DNA of 64,000 bases from NCBI RefSeq assembly GCF_014192155.1, contig NZ_JACHXO010000001.1, positions 310,001 through 374,000 on the forward strand. The letters are read 5' to 3'. The DNA comes from Roseateles terrae (lineage in GTDB: Bacteria; Pseudomonadota; Gammaproteobacteria; Burkholderiales; Burkholderiaceae_C). The notes under the pieces were generated by a model. That model saw only the letters and a program-made list of their open reading frames with translations. It ran no database searches and was not told the origin of the DNA. The position numbers and the translations under genes were made by a program. Shown here in pieces: positions 44,393 through 56,842 of this stretch (its first letter is position 1; each line of letters opens with the position of its first letter).

Positions 44393-45823
44393 ATGACTAA
44401 CCCCCACGCGACCTCCCGCACCCTCTACGACAAGCTCTGGGATGAGCATGTGGTGCACACCGAAGAAGACGGCACCGCGGTGCTGTACATCGACCGCCAT
44501 CTGGTGCATGAAGTGACCAGTCCGCAGGCCTTCGAAGGGCTGGACATCGCGGGACGCAAGGTGTGGCGGCTGTCCGCCAACCTCGCGGTCAGCGACCACA
44601 ACGTGCCGACCACCGACCGCAGCGAGGGCATCGCCGATCCGGTGTCCCGCCTGCAGGTGGACACGCTGGACGCCAACTGCGACCGCTTCGGCATCACCCA
44701 GTTCAAGATGAGTGACCGCCGCCAGGGCATCGTCCACGTGATCGGCCCGGAGCAGGGCGCCACGCTGCCCGGCATGACGGTGGTCTGCGGCGATAGCCAC
44801 ACCTCCACCCACGGCGCATTCGGCGCACTGGCCCATGGCATCGGCACCTCGGAGGTCGAGCATGTGCTGGCCACGCAGACGCTGCTGGCCAAGAAGGCTA
44901 GGAACATGCTGATCCAGGTGGACGGTCAGGTGGCGCCGGGCGTTGGCGCCAAGGACATCGTGCTGGCCATCATCGGCCGCATCGGCACCGCCGGCGGCAC
45001 CGGCTACACCATCGAATTCGCCGGCTCTGCGATCCGTGCGCTGAGCATGGAAGGTCGCATGACCGTCTGCAACATGGCGATCGAAGCCGGTGCGCGCGCC
45101 GGGCTGATCGCGGTGGATGACACCACCATCCAGTATGTGAAGGGCCGTCCGTTCTCGCCGACCGGCGTGGAATGGGATCAGGCCGTGCAGTACTGGCGCA
45201 CCCTGCATTCGGACCCTGGCGCGCAGTTCGACAAGGTCGTCACGCTGGATGCCGCGCAGATCCGCCCTCAGGTCACCTGGGGCACTTCGCCGGAGATGGT
45301 GCTGTCCATCGAGGACCGCGTGCCGGATCCGGACAAGGAAAAGGACGCCGTCAAGCGCGGCGCCATGGAGCGGGCACTGCACTACATGTCGCTGGAGCCG
45401 AACAAGGCGATCAACGACATCCGCATCGACAAGGTGTTCATCGGTTCCTGCACCAACAGCCGCATCGAGGACATGCGCGAGGCCGCTGCCGTGGTGCGCC
45501 GCCTGGGGGGGCGCATCGCCAGCAATGTGAAGCTGGCGCTGGTGGTGCCGGGCTCGGGTCTGGTCAAGGCGCAGGCCGAGGCCGAAGGGCTGGACCAGGT
45601 CTTCAAGGCCGCCGGCTTTGAATGGCGGGAGCCGGGCTGCTCGATGTGCCTGGCGATGAATGCCGACCGGCTGGAGCCGGGTGAGCGCTGTGCCTCCACC
45701 AGCAACCGGAATTTCGAGGGCCGGCAGGGCGCCGGCGGGCGCACCCATCTGGTGAGCCCGGCCATGGCGGCTGCGGCGGCCATGGAAGGCCATTTTGTTG
45801 ACGTTCGCAAGATCGGAGCCTGA
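44393..45823 (+). CDS. leuC: 3-isopropylmalate dehydratase large subunit
   Basis: A 476-aa aconitase-family subunit that, with LeuD, isomerises 2- to 3-isopropylmalate. The 4Fe-4S ligands are visible in [14 protein letters not shown] (Cys near 351) and CSMCLAMN (two Cys near 413-416). [15 protein letters not shown] is the conserved substrate loop. It begins the leuC-leuD-leuB-asd run. Confidence 0.97.
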   Translation: MTNPHATSRTLYDKLWDEHVVHTEEDGTAVLYIDRHLVHEVTSPQAFEGLDIAGRKVWRLSANLAVSDHNVPTTDRSEGIADPVSRLQVDTLDANCDRFGITQFKMSDRRQGIVHVIGPEQGATLPGMTVVCGDSHTSTHGAFGALAHGIGTSEVEHVLATQTLLAKKARNMLIQVDGQVAPGVGAKDIVLAIIGRIGTAGGTGYTIEFAGSAIRALSMEGRMTVCNMAIEAGARAGLIAVDDTTIQYVKGRPFSPTGVEWDQAVQYWRTLHSDPGAQFDKVVTLDAAQIRPQVTWGTSPEMVLSIEDRVPDPDKEKDAVKRGAMERALHYMSLEPNKAINDIRIDKVFIGSCTNSRIEDMREAAAVVRRLGGRIASNVKLALVVPGSGLVKAQAEAEGLDQVFKAAGFEWREPGCSMCLAMNADRLEPGERCASTSNRNFEGRQGAGGRTHLVSPAMAAAAAMEGHFVDVRKIGA

Positions 45824-45824
45824 C

Positions 45825-46475
45825 ATGGATCAGTTCACCATTCACAAGGGTCTCGTGGCGCCGATGGACCGCGAGAACGTCGACACCGACGCGATCATCC
45901 CCAAGCAGTTCCTCAAGTCGATCAAGCGCACCGGCTTCGGCCCCAACCTGTTCGACGAATGGCGCTACCTGGACCACGGCGAGCCGGGCCAGGATCCGGC
46001 CAGCCGCAAGCCCAATCCGGACTTCGTGCTGAATCAGCCGCGGTATCAGGGGGCCTCCATCCTGATTGCCCGGGCCAACTTCGGCTGCGGCTCCAGCCGC
46101 GAGCATGCGCCCTGGGCGCTGCAGCAATACGGGTTTCGCGCGCTGATTGCGCCGAGCTTTGCCGACATCTTCTTCAACAACACCTTCAAGAACGGCGTGC
46201 TGCCGATCGTGCTGCCGGAGCATCAGGTGGCCCGCCTGTTCGACGAAGTCGCGGCCTTCCCGGGCTACCAGCTGACGGTGGACCTGCCGCGCCAGGTGGT
46301 GGTCAAGCCCGATGGCGAAGAGCTGCCCTTCGAGGTGCAGCCCTTCCGCAAATACTGCCTGCTCAACGGTTTTGACGACATCGGCCTGACCCTGCGTCAC
46401 GCTGACAAGATCAAGGCCTTCGAAGCCGAGCGCATCGCCACCAAGCCCTGGCTGAACCACCAGCTTCCACGTTAA
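45825..46475 (+). CDS. leuD: 3-isopropylmalate dehydratase small subunit
   Basis: A 216-aa swivel-domain partner of LeuC. Signature segments are [14 protein letters not shown] and [15 protein letters not shown]. It starts one base after the leuC stop, and the ribosome site GGAG lies in the end of leuC, so translation is coupled. Confidence 0.97.
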   Translation: MDQFTIHKGLVAPMDRENVDTDAIIPKQFLKSIKRTGFGPNLFDEWRYLDHGEPGQDPASRKPNPDFVLNQPRYQGASILIARANFGCGSSREHAPWALQQYGFRALIAPSFADIFFNNTFKNGVLPIVLPEHQVARLFDEVAAFPGYQLTVDLPRQVVVKPDGEELPFEVQPFRKYCLLNGFDDIGLTLRHADKIKAFEAERIATKPWLNHQLPR

Positions 46476-46492
46476 ACCCTGGGGAAGATCCC

Positions 46493-47620
46493 ATGAAGAT
46501 TGCAGTTCTGCCGGGTGACGGCATTGGCACCGAAATCATCGCCGAGGCGGTCAAGGTCCTGAAGGTGCTGGACCTTCCGCTGGAGATGGAGACGGCCCCG
46601 GTGGGTGGCGCTGCCTACGAGGCGGCCGGCCATCCGCTGCCTGAGGCGACGCTCAAGCTCGCCCAGCAGGCGGATGCGGTGCTGTTTGGCGCGGTGGGTG
46701 ACTGGAAGTACGACAAGCTCGAACGCGCGCTGCGCCCGGAGCAGGCGATTCTGGGTCTGCGCAAGGCGCTGGGGCTGTTCGCCAACTTCCGCCCGGCCAT
46801 CTGCTATGAGCAACTGACCCATGCCTCCAGCCTCAAGCCCGAACTGGTGGCGGGGCTGGACATCCTGATCATCCGCGAGCTGACCGGCGACATCTACTTC
46901 GGCCAGCCGCGCGGCCGCCGCACCGCGGTGGACGGCCATTTCCCCGGCAGCGAAGAGGCCTTCGACACCATGCGCTACTCGCGCCCGGAGATCGAGCGCA
47001 TCGCCCACGTTGCCTTCCAGGCGGCCCGCCTGCGCAACCGCAAGGTCACCAGCGTCGACAAGGCCAATGTGCTGGAGACCTTCCAGTTCTGGAAGGATGT
47101 GGTCACCGAGGTGCATGCCCAGTATCCGGACGTGGAGCTGGAGCACATGTACGTGGACAACGCCGCCATGCAGCTGGTGAAGGCGCCGAAGAAGTTCGAT
47201 GTGGTCGTCACCGGCAACATGTTCGGCGACATCCTGTCGGACGAAGCGGCGATGCTGACCGGCTCGATCGGCATGCTGCCGTCCGCCTCGTTGGACAAGA
47301 ACAACAAGGGACTGTATGAGCCCAGCCACGGCAGTGCCCCGGACATCGCGGGCAAGGGCATCGCCAATCCGCTGGCTACAATCCTTTCCGCTGCCATGAT
47401 GCTCAAGTTCTCCCTCCACCAGCCCGAAGCCGCCGCTCGTATCGAGCAGGCGGTTCAAGCCGTGCTGGCCCAGGGTCTGCGCACTGCGGACATCTGGAGC
47501 GAGGGCACCCAGAAGGTGAGCACCCGCGAGATGGGGGATGCCGTGGTGGCTGCGGTCCAATCCGGAACTGCAGCCGGCGCGACCAGCACCACCAAAACCA
47601 CCAAAACCATCAAGAGCTGA
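46493..47620 (+). CDS. leuB: 3-isopropylmalate dehydrogenase
   Basis: A 375-aa NAD-dependent oxidative decarboxylase for the last ring-specific step of leucine synthesis. [10 protein letters not shown] opens the chain, YFGQPRGRR is the LeuB substrate loop, and [18 protein letters not shown] and [15 protein letters not shown] are the metal and NAD-binding segments. The C-terminus carries a Ser/Thr/Lys-rich tail of about 20 residues ([12 protein letters not shown]) beyond the usual end. Confidence 0.96.
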   Translation: MKIAVLPGDGIGTEIIAEAVKVLKVLDLPLEMETAPVGGAAYEAAGHPLPEATLKLAQQADAVLFGAVGDWKYDKLERALRPEQAILGLRKALGLFANFRPAICYEQLTHASSLKPELVAGLDILIIRELTGDIYFGQPRGRRTAVDGHFPGSEEAFDTMRYSRPEIERIAHVAFQAARLRNRKVTSVDKANVLETFQFWKDVVTEVHAQYPDVELEHMYVDNAAMQLVKAPKKFDVVVTGNMFGDILSDEAAMLTGSIGMLPSASLDKNNKGLYEPSHGSAPDIAGKGIANPLATILSAAMMLKFSLHQPEAAARIEQAVQAVLAQGLRTADIWSEGTQKVSTREMGDAVVAAVQSGTAAGATSTTKTTKTIKS

Positions 47621-47711
47621 CAGCTCCGGTTCGTCTCGCCCCTGCACAAACCCGGCGAAGCGAGTCGGGCAGAGGTCAGAGGGTTTGTGGACATCCAACA
47701 AGGAACGCAAG

Positions 47712-48842
47712 ATGACGACATTGGTAGGACTGGTGGGCTGGCGCGGCATGGTCGGCTCGGTGCTGATGGACCGCATGGCCCAGGAGCGGGACTTCGACCT
47801 GATCGAGCCGCTGTTCTTCAGCACCTCCAACGCTGGCGGCAGCGCGCCGGCGTTCGCGAAGAACGAGACCAAGCTGCAGAACGCGTTTGACCTGGAACAG
47901 CTCAAGCGCTGCGACATCATCATCACCTGCCAGGGCGGCGACTACACCAGCGAGGTCTACCCCAAGCTGCGTGCGGCCGGCTGGAGCGGTCACTGGATCG
48001 ATGCAGCGTCCACGCTGCGCATGTCCAGCGATGCCGTCATCGTGCTGGATCCGGTGAACCTGCCGGTCATCGAGCAGTCGCTGGCCAAGGGCGGCCGCGA
48101 CTGGATCGGCGGCAACTGCACCGTCAGCTGCATGCTGATGGGCGTGGGCGCGCTGTACAAGGCCGGGCTGGTCGAGTGGATGTCCACCCAGACCTATCAG
48201 GCGGCATCCGGCGGTGGTGCGCAGCACATGCGTGAACTGCTGACCCAGTACGGCACCCTCAACGCCGAAGTGCGCGCCCTGCTGGATGACCCCAAGAGCG
48301 CCATCCTGGAAATCGACCGCCAGATCATCCAGAAGCAGCGCAGCCTCTCCGCCGACGAAACCGCCAACTTCGGCGTTCCCCTGGGTGGCTCGCTGATTCC
48401 CTGGATCGACAAGGATCTGGGCAACGGCCAGTCCAAGGAAGAGTGGAAGGGCATGGCCGAGACCAACAAGATCCTGGGGCAGGGCGAGGGCTTCGGCACC
48501 GCGGCCATCCCGGTCGATGGCTTCTGCGTTCGCATTGGCGCGATGCGCTGCCACAGCCAGGCGCTGACCTTCAAGCTGAAGAAGGATGTGCCGCTGGCCG
48601 ACATCGAAGAGATGATCGCCGCGGACAACGAATGGGTGAAGGTGGTGCCCAACACCCGCGAGGCCACCATCCGTGACCTGACGCCGGTGGCGGTGACCGG
48701 CACCATGACCATCCCGGTGGGGCGTCTGCGCAAGATGGCGATGGGCCCCGAGTACCTGGGGGCCTTCACCGTGGGCGACCAGCTCCTGTGGGGCGCGGCC
48801 GAACCGCTGCGCCGCATGCTGCGCATCCTGCTGGCACGCTGA
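47712..48842 (+). CDS. asd: Aspartate-semialdehyde dehydrogenase
   Basis: A 376-aa NADPH-dependent enzyme reducing aspartyl phosphate to the semialdehyde for lysine, threonine, methionine and diaminopimelate. [18 protein letters not shown] is the nucleotide-binding start, and the catalytic Cys is in GGNCTVSC (near 136). ATG 47712 follows AAGGAACGCAAG; longer in-frame starts upstream fall in the leuB-asd gap. It follows leuB as in other Burkholderiales. Confidence 0.96.
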   Translation: MTTLVGLVGWRGMVGSVLMDRMAQERDFDLIEPLFFSTSNAGGSAPAFAKNETKLQNAFDLEQLKRCDIIITCQGGDYTSEVYPKLRAAGWSGHWIDAASTLRMSSDAVIVLDPVNLPVIEQSLAKGGRDWIGGNCTVSCMLMGVGALYKAGLVEWMSTQTYQAASGGGAQHMRELLTQYGTLNAEVRALLDDPKSAILEIDRQIIQKQRSLSADETANFGVPLGGSLIPWIDKDLGNGQSKEEWKGMAETNKILGQGEGFGTAAIPVDGFCVRIGAMRCHSQALTFKLKKDVPLADIEEMIAADNEWVKVVPNTREATIRDLTPVAVTGTMTIPVGRLRKMAMGPEYLGAFTVGDQLLWGAAEPLRRMLRILLAR

Positions 48843-49275
48843 ACGCTCAAGGTCGAGCGCTGAGCGCCGACACCGGCCCCCCGACGGATCCTTGGCGTTG
48901 AATGCGCCTGCGGCGCCAGGATCCCCCGGCGACCGGGTAACAGCGGTCGCCGGCTGTCACCAAACCCGCCCTGGCTGAGCCCTCTTCCGGGGGCCTGTCG
49001 GGGCGATCCCGCTTCCTGTGGGGTCTCTCTGGACCTACGTCACAGACTTCGCGTTGCCCGTACGCGACAAGCTGGTAACCGGCTGTGAACCATGGCCAGT
49101 TCATCCATGCTATTCAGGGTCTTTCTCAGCAACGGAGCGTATATGCTTGCCACCGTTGTGATTTTCTACCGCGGGAACGGAGCGGGCATTGCCAAACGCT
49201 CGCGTCACACAACAACAATACGTCATGACAGGCGGTCCAAGTTTTAGGGGCCGCTTTGTTGCTTTGGGGGACGCC
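48843..49275. other. Intergenic region between asd and fimV
   Basis: No gene or RNA was recognised in this stretch, which should carry the fimV promoter. If fimV starts at ATG 49225 rather than TTG 49276, the gap is 51 bp shorter. Confidence 0.45.
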
Positions 49276-51981
49276 TTGAAAAAACATGCAAGCGCTTATG
49301 CGCGATTTGCCCTGAGCCAAGTGGCTGCGGTGACTGCTCTGAGTCTCGCAGCGGGTTCGGCCTGGGGGTTGGGACTGGGCAAGCTGACGGTGCAATCGGC
49401 GCTGGGGGAGACTCTGCGCGCCGAGATCGACGTCACCAGTCTGACGCCCGAGGAAGCAGCTTCGCTGAAGCTGAAAGTGGCGAACCCCGAGGCCTACCGG
49501 GCCAGCGGTCTGGATTACAACGCCGTGCTGACCAGTGCCCAGGTGCAACTGGCGCGTCGTGCCGACGGTCGTCCTTATCTGCGGGTCACCAGTGACCGCG
49601 CGGTGCAGGAGCCGTTCGTTGACGTCATCCTGGAGCTGAACTGGTCCAACGGTCGACTGACGCGTGAATTCACGCTGCTGTTCGATCCGCCCACCAGCAA
49701 CGTGGCGCGCAGCAACGACAGCGGCACCTCGCCGGTGATCTCCGCTCCGGCCGGCTCGGCTCAGGGTTCGGGCTCGGCACCGGTGGCCAGTTCCAATGGC
49801 CGCGCCGCCTCGGCAGCGCCGATGCCGCCGGCTCCCGCCGTGACCGCCCGCCCGAAGGGCAGCGCTGCGGCACCGGCCCCGGCCACCGCCAAGGCGCCCG
49901 CACCGGCCCCGGCGACTGGCGCCAGCGAATACACGGTCAAGCAGGGTGACACGCTCTCCCGCATTGCTTCCAAGACGCAGCCTTCGGGCGTGTCGCTGGA
50001 CCAGATGCTGGTCGGGCTGTATCGCAACAACCCGGACGCCTTCATCAACAACAACATGAACCGGCTCAAGTCCGGTGCCGTGTTGCAGGTGCCTGGCAGC
50101 GATTCGCTCACCAGCATCACCCCGCAGGAAGCCCGTCAGGTCATCCAGGCACAGAGCAGCGATTTCGGTAGCTACCGGTCGCGTCTGGCGGAAGCCGCTC
50201 CGACCCTGAAGCAGACCGACAGCGAGCGCCAGGCCAAGGGCCAGGTGCAGGCCGCGGTGGATGAGCGCAAGAGCGCTGCAGCCCCCACCCCGGACAAGCT
50301 GACCCTGAGCAAGGGTGCTGCTGCCGACAAGGCCGAAACCAAGGTCTCCAAGGAGACCGAGAAGAAAGACTCCGCCGCCCGCGTGGCCGAGCTGACCCGC
50401 AACGTGGAAGAGCTGAAGAAGCTCAGCGCTGCGGCCAAGCCGGCGTCCGCCACCGCGCCTGCGGCTTCGCCCGCACCGGCCCCGACGCCTGCACCGGCCC
50501 CCGCACCGATGGCTGCGCCGTCCGTACCGGCCGTGACCGTGGCTGGCAACACCCCGCCGACTGCCGCGTCGGAAGCCTCCAGCGTGCTGGCCGATGCGGA
50601 TGCCGCATCCGCGCCGGTCGCTGCTTCGGCACCGCCCGTGGCCCGTCCGATGCCTCAGCCTCAGCCCCAGCCGGAAGAGCCGGGTCTGCTGGAATCCCTG
50701 AAGGACTATCTGCCGGCCATCGGTGCCGCGCTGCTGGTCATCGTCGGGGGTGTGGGTTATCGCACCTGGAAGGCCAAGAAGGACGCCGCCAACCGCGGTG
50801 AAACCGCCTTCGCCGAAAGCCGCCTGGCACCGGACTCGTTCTTCGGCCACAGCGGTGGCCAGCGCGTGGACACCCGTGACGGCGCCGCCAGCGGCCAGTC
50901 GTCGATGAGCTATTCGCTGAGCCAGCTGGATGCCATCGGCGACGTGGATCCGGTGGCAGAAGCCGACGTCTACCTGGCCTATGGCCGGGACCTGCAGGCC
51001 GAAGAAATCCTGAAGGAAGCGCTGCGCGCCAATCCCGAGCGTCTGGCCATCCGCCTGAAGCTGCTGGAGGTCTACGGCAAGCGTCGCGACATCAAGGGCT
51101 TTGAGCAACTGGCTGTGCAGCTGTATGCCGAGACCCGCGGTCAAGGCGAAGACTGGGCCAAGGTGCAGGAACTGGGCCGTCAGGTGGATCCGGAAAATCC
51201 GCTGTACCAGCCGGGCGGTGCGCCCGTCCTGCTGGGCGACGATGAGGACCGTCCCGAGCCGATGAACGCCAGCACGCTGCCCGCCGCCGGACTGGTGCCG
51301 CCGCCTGCCAGCCGCGCTGCGCCGGCTGCTGCTGCCGCCGCTGCTGCTGCGGCCGTGGCTGCCGCGCCGCGTGACACCGGCCCGTCCAGCCTGATGGATC
51401 TGGACCTGGACCTGGACCTGGGTTCCAACCCGGCTCCGGCCCCGGCCATGGCTTCGACCCAAGCGCTGCCCAGCGCCGTGAATCAGCCCGACCTGGGCAT
51501 GGATCTGGACCTGAGCACGCCGCCGTCGGCCCCATCGGCAGCGGCCGCCCGCGACGAACTCTCGTTCGACCTGGGTGACCTGGCCGACACGCCGCGCACG
51601 GCGCCGAAGTCGGCTCCGGCCCAGGCGCCGGAGTCGCTGGACTTCGACCTCGGTGGCATCGATCTGGATCTGCCCGCCACGTCCAGCCCGGCCCCGGGCC
51701 AGACGCTGGACATGGCTTCGCTGGACCTGCCTGACCTGGACGTTCCCGCTCCCGCACCGGTGCCTGCCGCCGATACGATGAGCCTGGACGACCTGGGTGT
51801 GGACCTGGACAGCATCGACCCGAACGATGACGACGCGCTGCAGCGTCAGCTGGAACTGGCGGAAGAGTTCCGTCAGATCGGCGACACCGAAGGCGCCCGC
51901 GACGTGCTGCAGGAACTGGTGGCCAAGGCCTCCGGCCCGCTGCGCGACCGTGCCCAGGCGATGCTGAACCAGCTGCGTTGA
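49276..51981 (+). CDS. fimV: FimV-like pilus/polarity protein
   Basis: A protein of about 901 aa with a signal peptide (ALSQVAAVTALSLAAGSAWG) followed by the FimV N-terminal domain (LGLGKLTVQSALGETL). A LysM peptidoglycan-binding motif is at YTVKQGDTLSRIAS. Long Ala/Pro-rich linkers, one inner-membrane helix (AIGAALLVIVGGVGYRTW), acidic repeats rich in DLDLDL, and a C-terminal TPR-like cap (LAEEFRQIGDTEGARDVLQE) follow. FimV organises type IV pili and cell-pole signalling. I prefer TTG 49276 because GGGGGA precedes it and Lys-Lys then starts the signal peptide; ATG 49225 and TTG 49189 are in-frame alternatives with weak ribosome sites. Confidence 0.88.
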   Translation: MKKHASAYARFALSQVAAVTALSLAAGSAWGLGLGKLTVQSALGETLRAEIDVTSLTPEEAASLKLKVANPEAYRASGLDYNAVLTSAQVQLARRADGRPYLRVTSDRAVQEPFVDVILELNWSNGRLTREFTLLFDPPTSNVARSNDSGTSPVISAPAGSAQGSGSAPVASSNGRAASAAPMPPAPAVTARPKGSAAAPAPATAKAPAPAPATGASEYTVKQGDTLSRIASKTQPSGVSLDQMLVGLYRNNPDAFINNNMNRLKSGAVLQVPGSDSLTSITPQEARQVIQAQSSDFGSYRSRLAEAAPTLKQTDSERQAKGQVQAAVDERKSAAAPTPDKLTLSKGAAADKAETKVSKETEKKDSAARVAELTRNVEELKKLSAAAKPASATAPAASPAPAPTPAPAPAPMAAPSVPAVTVAGNTPPTAASEASSVLADADAASAPVAASAPPVARPMPQPQPQPEEPGLLESLKDYLPAIGAALLVIVGGVGYRTWKAKKDAANRGETAFAESRLAPDSFFGHSGGQRVDTRDGAASGQSSMSYSLSQLDAIGDVDPVAEADVYLAYGRDLQAEEILKEALRANPERLAIRLKLLEVYGKRRDIKGFEQLAVQLYAETRGQGEDWAKVQELGRQVDPENPLYQPGGAPVLLGDDEDRPEPMNASTLPAAGLVPPPASRAAPAAAAAAAAAAVAAAPRDTGPSSLMDLDLDLDLGSNPAPAPAMASTQALPSAVNQPDLGMDLDLSTPPSAPSAAAARDELSFDLGDLADTPRTAPKSAPAQAPESLDFDLGGIDLDLPATSSPAPGQTLDMASLDLPDLDVPAPAPVPAADTMSLDDLGVDLDSIDPNDDDALQRQLELAEEFRQIGDTEGARDVLQELVAKASGPLRDRAQAMLNQLR

Positions 51982-52031
51982 TCGCAGGCTGAAGGCAGCC
52001 GCTGCCTCCAGCGCAGCGGCTACACTTGATC

Positions 52032-52069
52032 AAAGGCGCTCGGCCACAGCCGGGCGCCTTTTGTTTTTG
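52032..52069 (+). terminator. Rho-independent terminator after fimV
   Basis: AAAGGCGC (52032-52039) pairs with GCGCCTTT further on, with an inner CGGC/GCCG stem, followed by TTGTTTTT. It lies 50 bp past the fimV stop and 12 bp before truA, so truA probably has its own promoter or depends on readthrough. Confidence 0.85.
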
Positions 52070-52081
52070 TGAGGGCAGGGG

Positions 52082-52864
52082 ATGCGCGTTGCGCTGGGTG
52101 TGAGTTATCGCGGGACCGCTTACAAGGGCTGGCAGAGTCAGCCCGGTGGCGGCACGGTGCAGGATGCACTGGAGGCGGCGCTGGGGCAGTTTGCCGCCCA
52201 GCCCATCCGCACCATCTGTGCCGGCCGCACCGACACCGGCGTGCACGGGCTCAACCAGGTGGTGCACTTCGACACCCCGGTGGACCGGGAACCCTTCTCC
52301 TGGGTGCGCGGCACCAACCGCTACCTGCCTCCGGACATTGCGGTGCAGTGGAGCGCCTTTCCCGGCGACGACTTCCATGCCCGCAACTGGGCCCGCGGCC
52401 GACGCTACTTTTATCTGCTGCTGGAATCGAATGTGCGGCCGGCCATTGAGCAGGGCGCCGTCGGCTGGACCTTCCGTCCACTGGACGGGGATGCCATGCG
52501 TGATGCAGCCGCCCGCCTGATCGGCGAGCACGACTTCAGCTCCTTCCGCTCGGCGGAATGCCAGGCGGCGTCGCCGATCAAGCAGTTGCGGCGCATCGAC
52601 ATCCAGCGCCGTGGGGCCTACTGGCGCTTCGAATTTGATGCGTCCGCCTTCCTTCATCACATGATCCGCAACCTGATGGGCTGCCTGATTGCGGTCGGCA
52701 GCGGCAATCGGCCGGCGTCGTGGATGGATGAGGTGCTGGCAGCCCGCTCGCGGGATGCGGCTGCCCCGACCTTTTCGCCGGATGGCCTGTATTTCGTCGG
52801 GCCGTATTACGACCCGCATTTGCAGCTGCCTGAACGCACGGCGGCGATGGACTGGCTGCCCTGA
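52082..52864 (+). CDS. truA: tRNA pseudouridine(38-40) synthase
   Basis: A 260-aa enzyme that isomerises uridines 38-40 of the tRNA anticodon arm. The catalytic Asp is in AGRTDTGVHG (near residue 50); YRGTAYKGWQ opens the first domain and FLHHMIRNLMG lies in the second. A GAGGGCAGGGG stretch precedes ATG 52082. Position between fimV and trpF is typical of the order. Confidence 0.96.
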   Translation: MRVALGVSYRGTAYKGWQSQPGGGTVQDALEAALGQFAAQPIRTICAGRTDTGVHGLNQVVHFDTPVDREPFSWVRGTNRYLPPDIAVQWSAFPGDDFHARNWARGRRYFYLLLESNVRPAIEQGAVGWTFRPLDGDAMRDAAARLIGEHDFSSFRSAECQAASPIKQLRRIDIQRRGAYWRFEFDASAFLHHMIRNLMGCLIAVGSGNRPASWMDEVLAARSRDAAAPTFSPDGLYFVGPYYDPHLQLPERTAAMDWLP

Positions 52865-52905
52865 GCGGACCCGAGCGGCGGCGAAGGGCGCCGAAGGGCT
52901 GCACA

Positions 52906-53556
52906 ATGCCGCCCATGACCCGAACCCGAATCAAGATCTGTGGCCTGACCCGTGAGGCCGATGTGGATGCTGCCGTTCAGGCCGGCGCGGACGCCATCGG
53001 GCTGGTGTTCTACGACAAGAGCCCCCGCGCCGTGACCGTCGCGCGCGCGGCCGAGCTGGTGCGGCGCCTGCCGCCCTTCGTCACGCCGGTGGGACTCTTC
53101 GTCAACGCGGCAATCGCAGAGATCGACGCCGCGCTGCAGGCGCTGCCGACGATGACGCTGCAATTTCACGGCGACGAGACGCCTGAGGACTGCATGCGCT
53201 GGAATCGCCCTTATTTGCGTGCGGCCCGCATGGCACCCGGCTTTGATTTGTTAGACTTCGCTCATCGTTTCTCCAGCGCCCAGGCTGTCCTGCTCGACGC
53301 ATTCGTTGACGGGTATGGTGGGGGTGGAAAGGTGTTTGATTGGTCACTGCTGCCTCCAAGCGTTCCCTCTCCGGTCGTTTTGTCTGGTGGGTTGAGTGCA
53401 GCCAACGTGATCGATGGCGTGCTGAAGGTACGGCCCTGGGCCGTTGACGTCAGTTCCGGTGTCGAGGTCGCCAAGGGCCTCAAGGACACCGACAAGATCC
53501 GCCAATTCTGCGACGCTGTGCGCCAGGCAGACCAGCAGCTGTCTTCCGGCCATTGA
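52906..53556 (+). CDS. trpF: Phosphoribosylanthranilate isomerase
   Basis: A 216-aa TIM-barrel enzyme of tryptophan synthesis. The catalytic Cys is in IKICGLTREAD; later strands show LQFHGDETPE and the phosphate-binding LSGGLSAANV. ATG 52906 has AAGGG at proper spacing; a second ATG at 52915 is further from it. It heads trpF-trpB-trpA-accD. Confidence 0.95.
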   Translation: MPPMTRTRIKICGLTREADVDAAVQAGADAIGLVFYDKSPRAVTVARAAELVRRLPPFVTPVGLFVNAAIAEIDAALQALPTMTLQFHGDETPEDCMRWNRPYLRAARMAPGFDLLDFAHRFSSAQAVLLDAFVDGYGGGGKVFDWSLLPPSVPSPVVLSGGLSAANVIDGVLKVRPWAVDVSSGVEVAKGLKDTDKIRQFCDAVRQADQQLSSGH

Positions 53557-53581
53557 GCGTTGCCCTCTATGAGGACACCTC

Positions 53582-54996
<1,415 letters not shown>

Positions 54997-55000
<4 letters not shown>

Positions 55001-55794
55001 GCCGCATCCAGTCCACCTTTGAGCGCCTGAAGGCTCAGGGTCGCAAGGCCCTCATCCCCTACGTCACCGCTGGCGATCCCTATGCCGACGTGACGGTGGA
55101 GCTGATGCTGGCCATGGCCCGTGCTGGCGCCGACGTGATCGAGCTGGGCATTCCCTTCTCCGATCCGATGGCCGACGGCCCGGTCATCCAGCGCGCCAGC
55201 GAGCGGGCGCTGGCCAAGGGCATCACCTTGCGCCAGGTGCTGGCGATGGTGCGCGAATTCCGGACCCAGGATGCCGACACCCCGGTGGTGCTGATGGGCT
55301 ATGCCAACCCGATCGAGCGCATGGGCCCCGAGGCCTTTGTCACGGCGGCCAAGGAAGCCGGCGTGGACGGGGTGCTGGTGGTGGACTATCCGCCGGAGGA
55401 AAGCGACGCTTTCGCCGCCTCCCTCAAGGCTAGCGGTCTGGATCCCATCTTCCTGCTGGCGCCCACCTCCACCGACGAGCGGGTCCGCCGCATTGGCGAG
55501 CTGGCCAGCGGTTACGTCTATTACGTCTCGCTGAAGGGCGTCACCGGGGCCGGCCACCTGGACACCAGCGCGGTGGCGGACGCCATGCCGCGCCTGCGGG
55601 CCCATGTGAAGATTCCGCTGGGCGTGGGTTTTGGCATCCGGGACGGCCAGACGGCGGCCGCGGTTGCGCGCGTGTCGGACGCGGTGGTGATCGGTTCGGC
55701 ACTCGTCCAACTGATCGAGGTCCAGACGCGCGATAATGTCGCCAACCAGGCTGCGGCCTTCATTCGAGACATCCGCCAAGCGCTGGACCGCTGA
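54997..55794 (+). CDS. trpA: Tryptophan synthase alpha subunit
   Basis: A 265-aa TIM-barrel subunit cleaving indole-3-glycerol phosphate. The catalytic Glu and Asp are in [18 protein letters not shown] and [16 protein letters not shown] is the phosphate site. Translationally coupled to trpB. Confidence 0.96.
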
Positions 55795-55834
55795 TCGACC
55801 GATCAGCGGGCTGTCGCCCACCAAGGAGCCCGCC

Positions 55835-56707
55835 ATGAGTTGGCTTGAGAAACTGCTACCGCCCAAGATTCAACAGACGGACCCGGATCAGCGCCGCACG
55901 GTGCCCGAAGGTCTGTGGATCAAGTGCCCGTCCTGCGAAACCGTCCTCTACAAGACGGACCTGGAGCAGAACGTCAACGTCTGCCCCAAGTGCTCGCACC
56001 ACCACCGCATTGGTGCCCGTGCGCGTCTGGACGCCTTCCTGGACGGCGAAGGCCGTTACGAAGTCGGCCAGGAAGTGCTGCCGGTGGACGCCTTGAAGTT
56101 CAAGGACAGCAAGAAGTATCCGGACCGGCTCAAGGAAGCGCTGGAATCCACCGGAGAGACCGATGCACTGGTGGTCATGGGCGGCTCGGTGATGAGCGTG
56201 CCTGTGGTGGCCGCCTGCTTCGAGTTCGACTTCATGGGCGGCTCGATGGGCTCCGTGGTGGGCGAGCGTTTTGCGCGGGGTGTGGAAACGGCGCTGGAGC
56301 AGAAGACCCCGTTCATCTGCTTCACCGCCACCGGCGGCGCGCGGATGCAGGAAGGTCTGCTCTCGCTGATGCAGATGGCCAAGTCCAATGCGGCGCTGAC
56401 GCGTCTGGCCAAAGCCAAGCTGCCCTACATCAGCGTGCTGACCGACCCCACCATGGGCGGCGTGTCGGCCAGCTTCGCCTTTGTGGGTGACATCGTCATC
56501 GCCGAACCCAAGGCCCTGATCGGCTTTGCGGGCCCGCGGGTGATCGAGAACACCGTGCGCGAGAAGCTGCCCCCCGGCTTCCAGCGGGCCGAATTCCTGC
56601 TGGAGAAGGGCGCCGTGGACATGATCGTGGACCGCCGCAAGCTGCGCGAGACCATTGCCCGCAGCCTGGCCATGCTGCAGCGCCAGAGCGCTGACGCGGT
56701 CGCCTGA
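55835..56707 (+). CDS. accD: Acetyl-CoA carboxylase carboxyltransferase beta subunit
   Basis: A 290-aa subunit making malonyl-CoA with AccA. The N-terminal zinc ribbon is [10 protein letters not shown] and CPKCSHHHR (Cys near 31, 34, 50, 53); the crotonase core has [26 protein letters not shown] precedes ATG 55835. The trpA-accD-folC order is conserved in betaproteobacteria. Confidence 0.96.
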   Translation: MSWLEKLLPPKIQQTDPDQRRTVPEGLWIKCPSCETVLYKTDLEQNVNVCPKCSHHHRIGARARLDAFLDGEGRYEVGQEVLPVDALKFKDSKKYPDRLKEALESTGETDALVVMGGSVMSVPVVAACFEFDFMGGSMGSVVGERFARGVETALEQKTPFICFTATGGARMQEGLLSLMQMAKSNAALTRLAKAKLPYISVLTDPTMGGVSASFAFVGDIVIAEPKALIGFAGPRVIENTVREKLPPGFQRAEFLLEKGAVDMIVDRRKLRETIARSLAMLQRQSADAVA

Positions 56708-56794
56708 GTCGCTGCTGCACACATCGTCCGCGTCTGTTGCACTGAGGTGCTCGGCGCAGCCCTGGGGACGGTCTCCAGGGCGCCTTGAATCAAT

Positions 56795-56831
56795 GGCCAG
56801 CCGGCAACGGACTGGCCGTGTTTGTTTTGGG
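56795..56831 (+). terminator. Rho-independent terminator after accD
   Basis: GGCCAG (56795-56800) pairs with CTGGCC (56812-56817), followed by GTGTTTGTTTT. It lies between accD and folC. Confidence 0.78.
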
Positions 56832-56842
56832 CCTAGATTCGC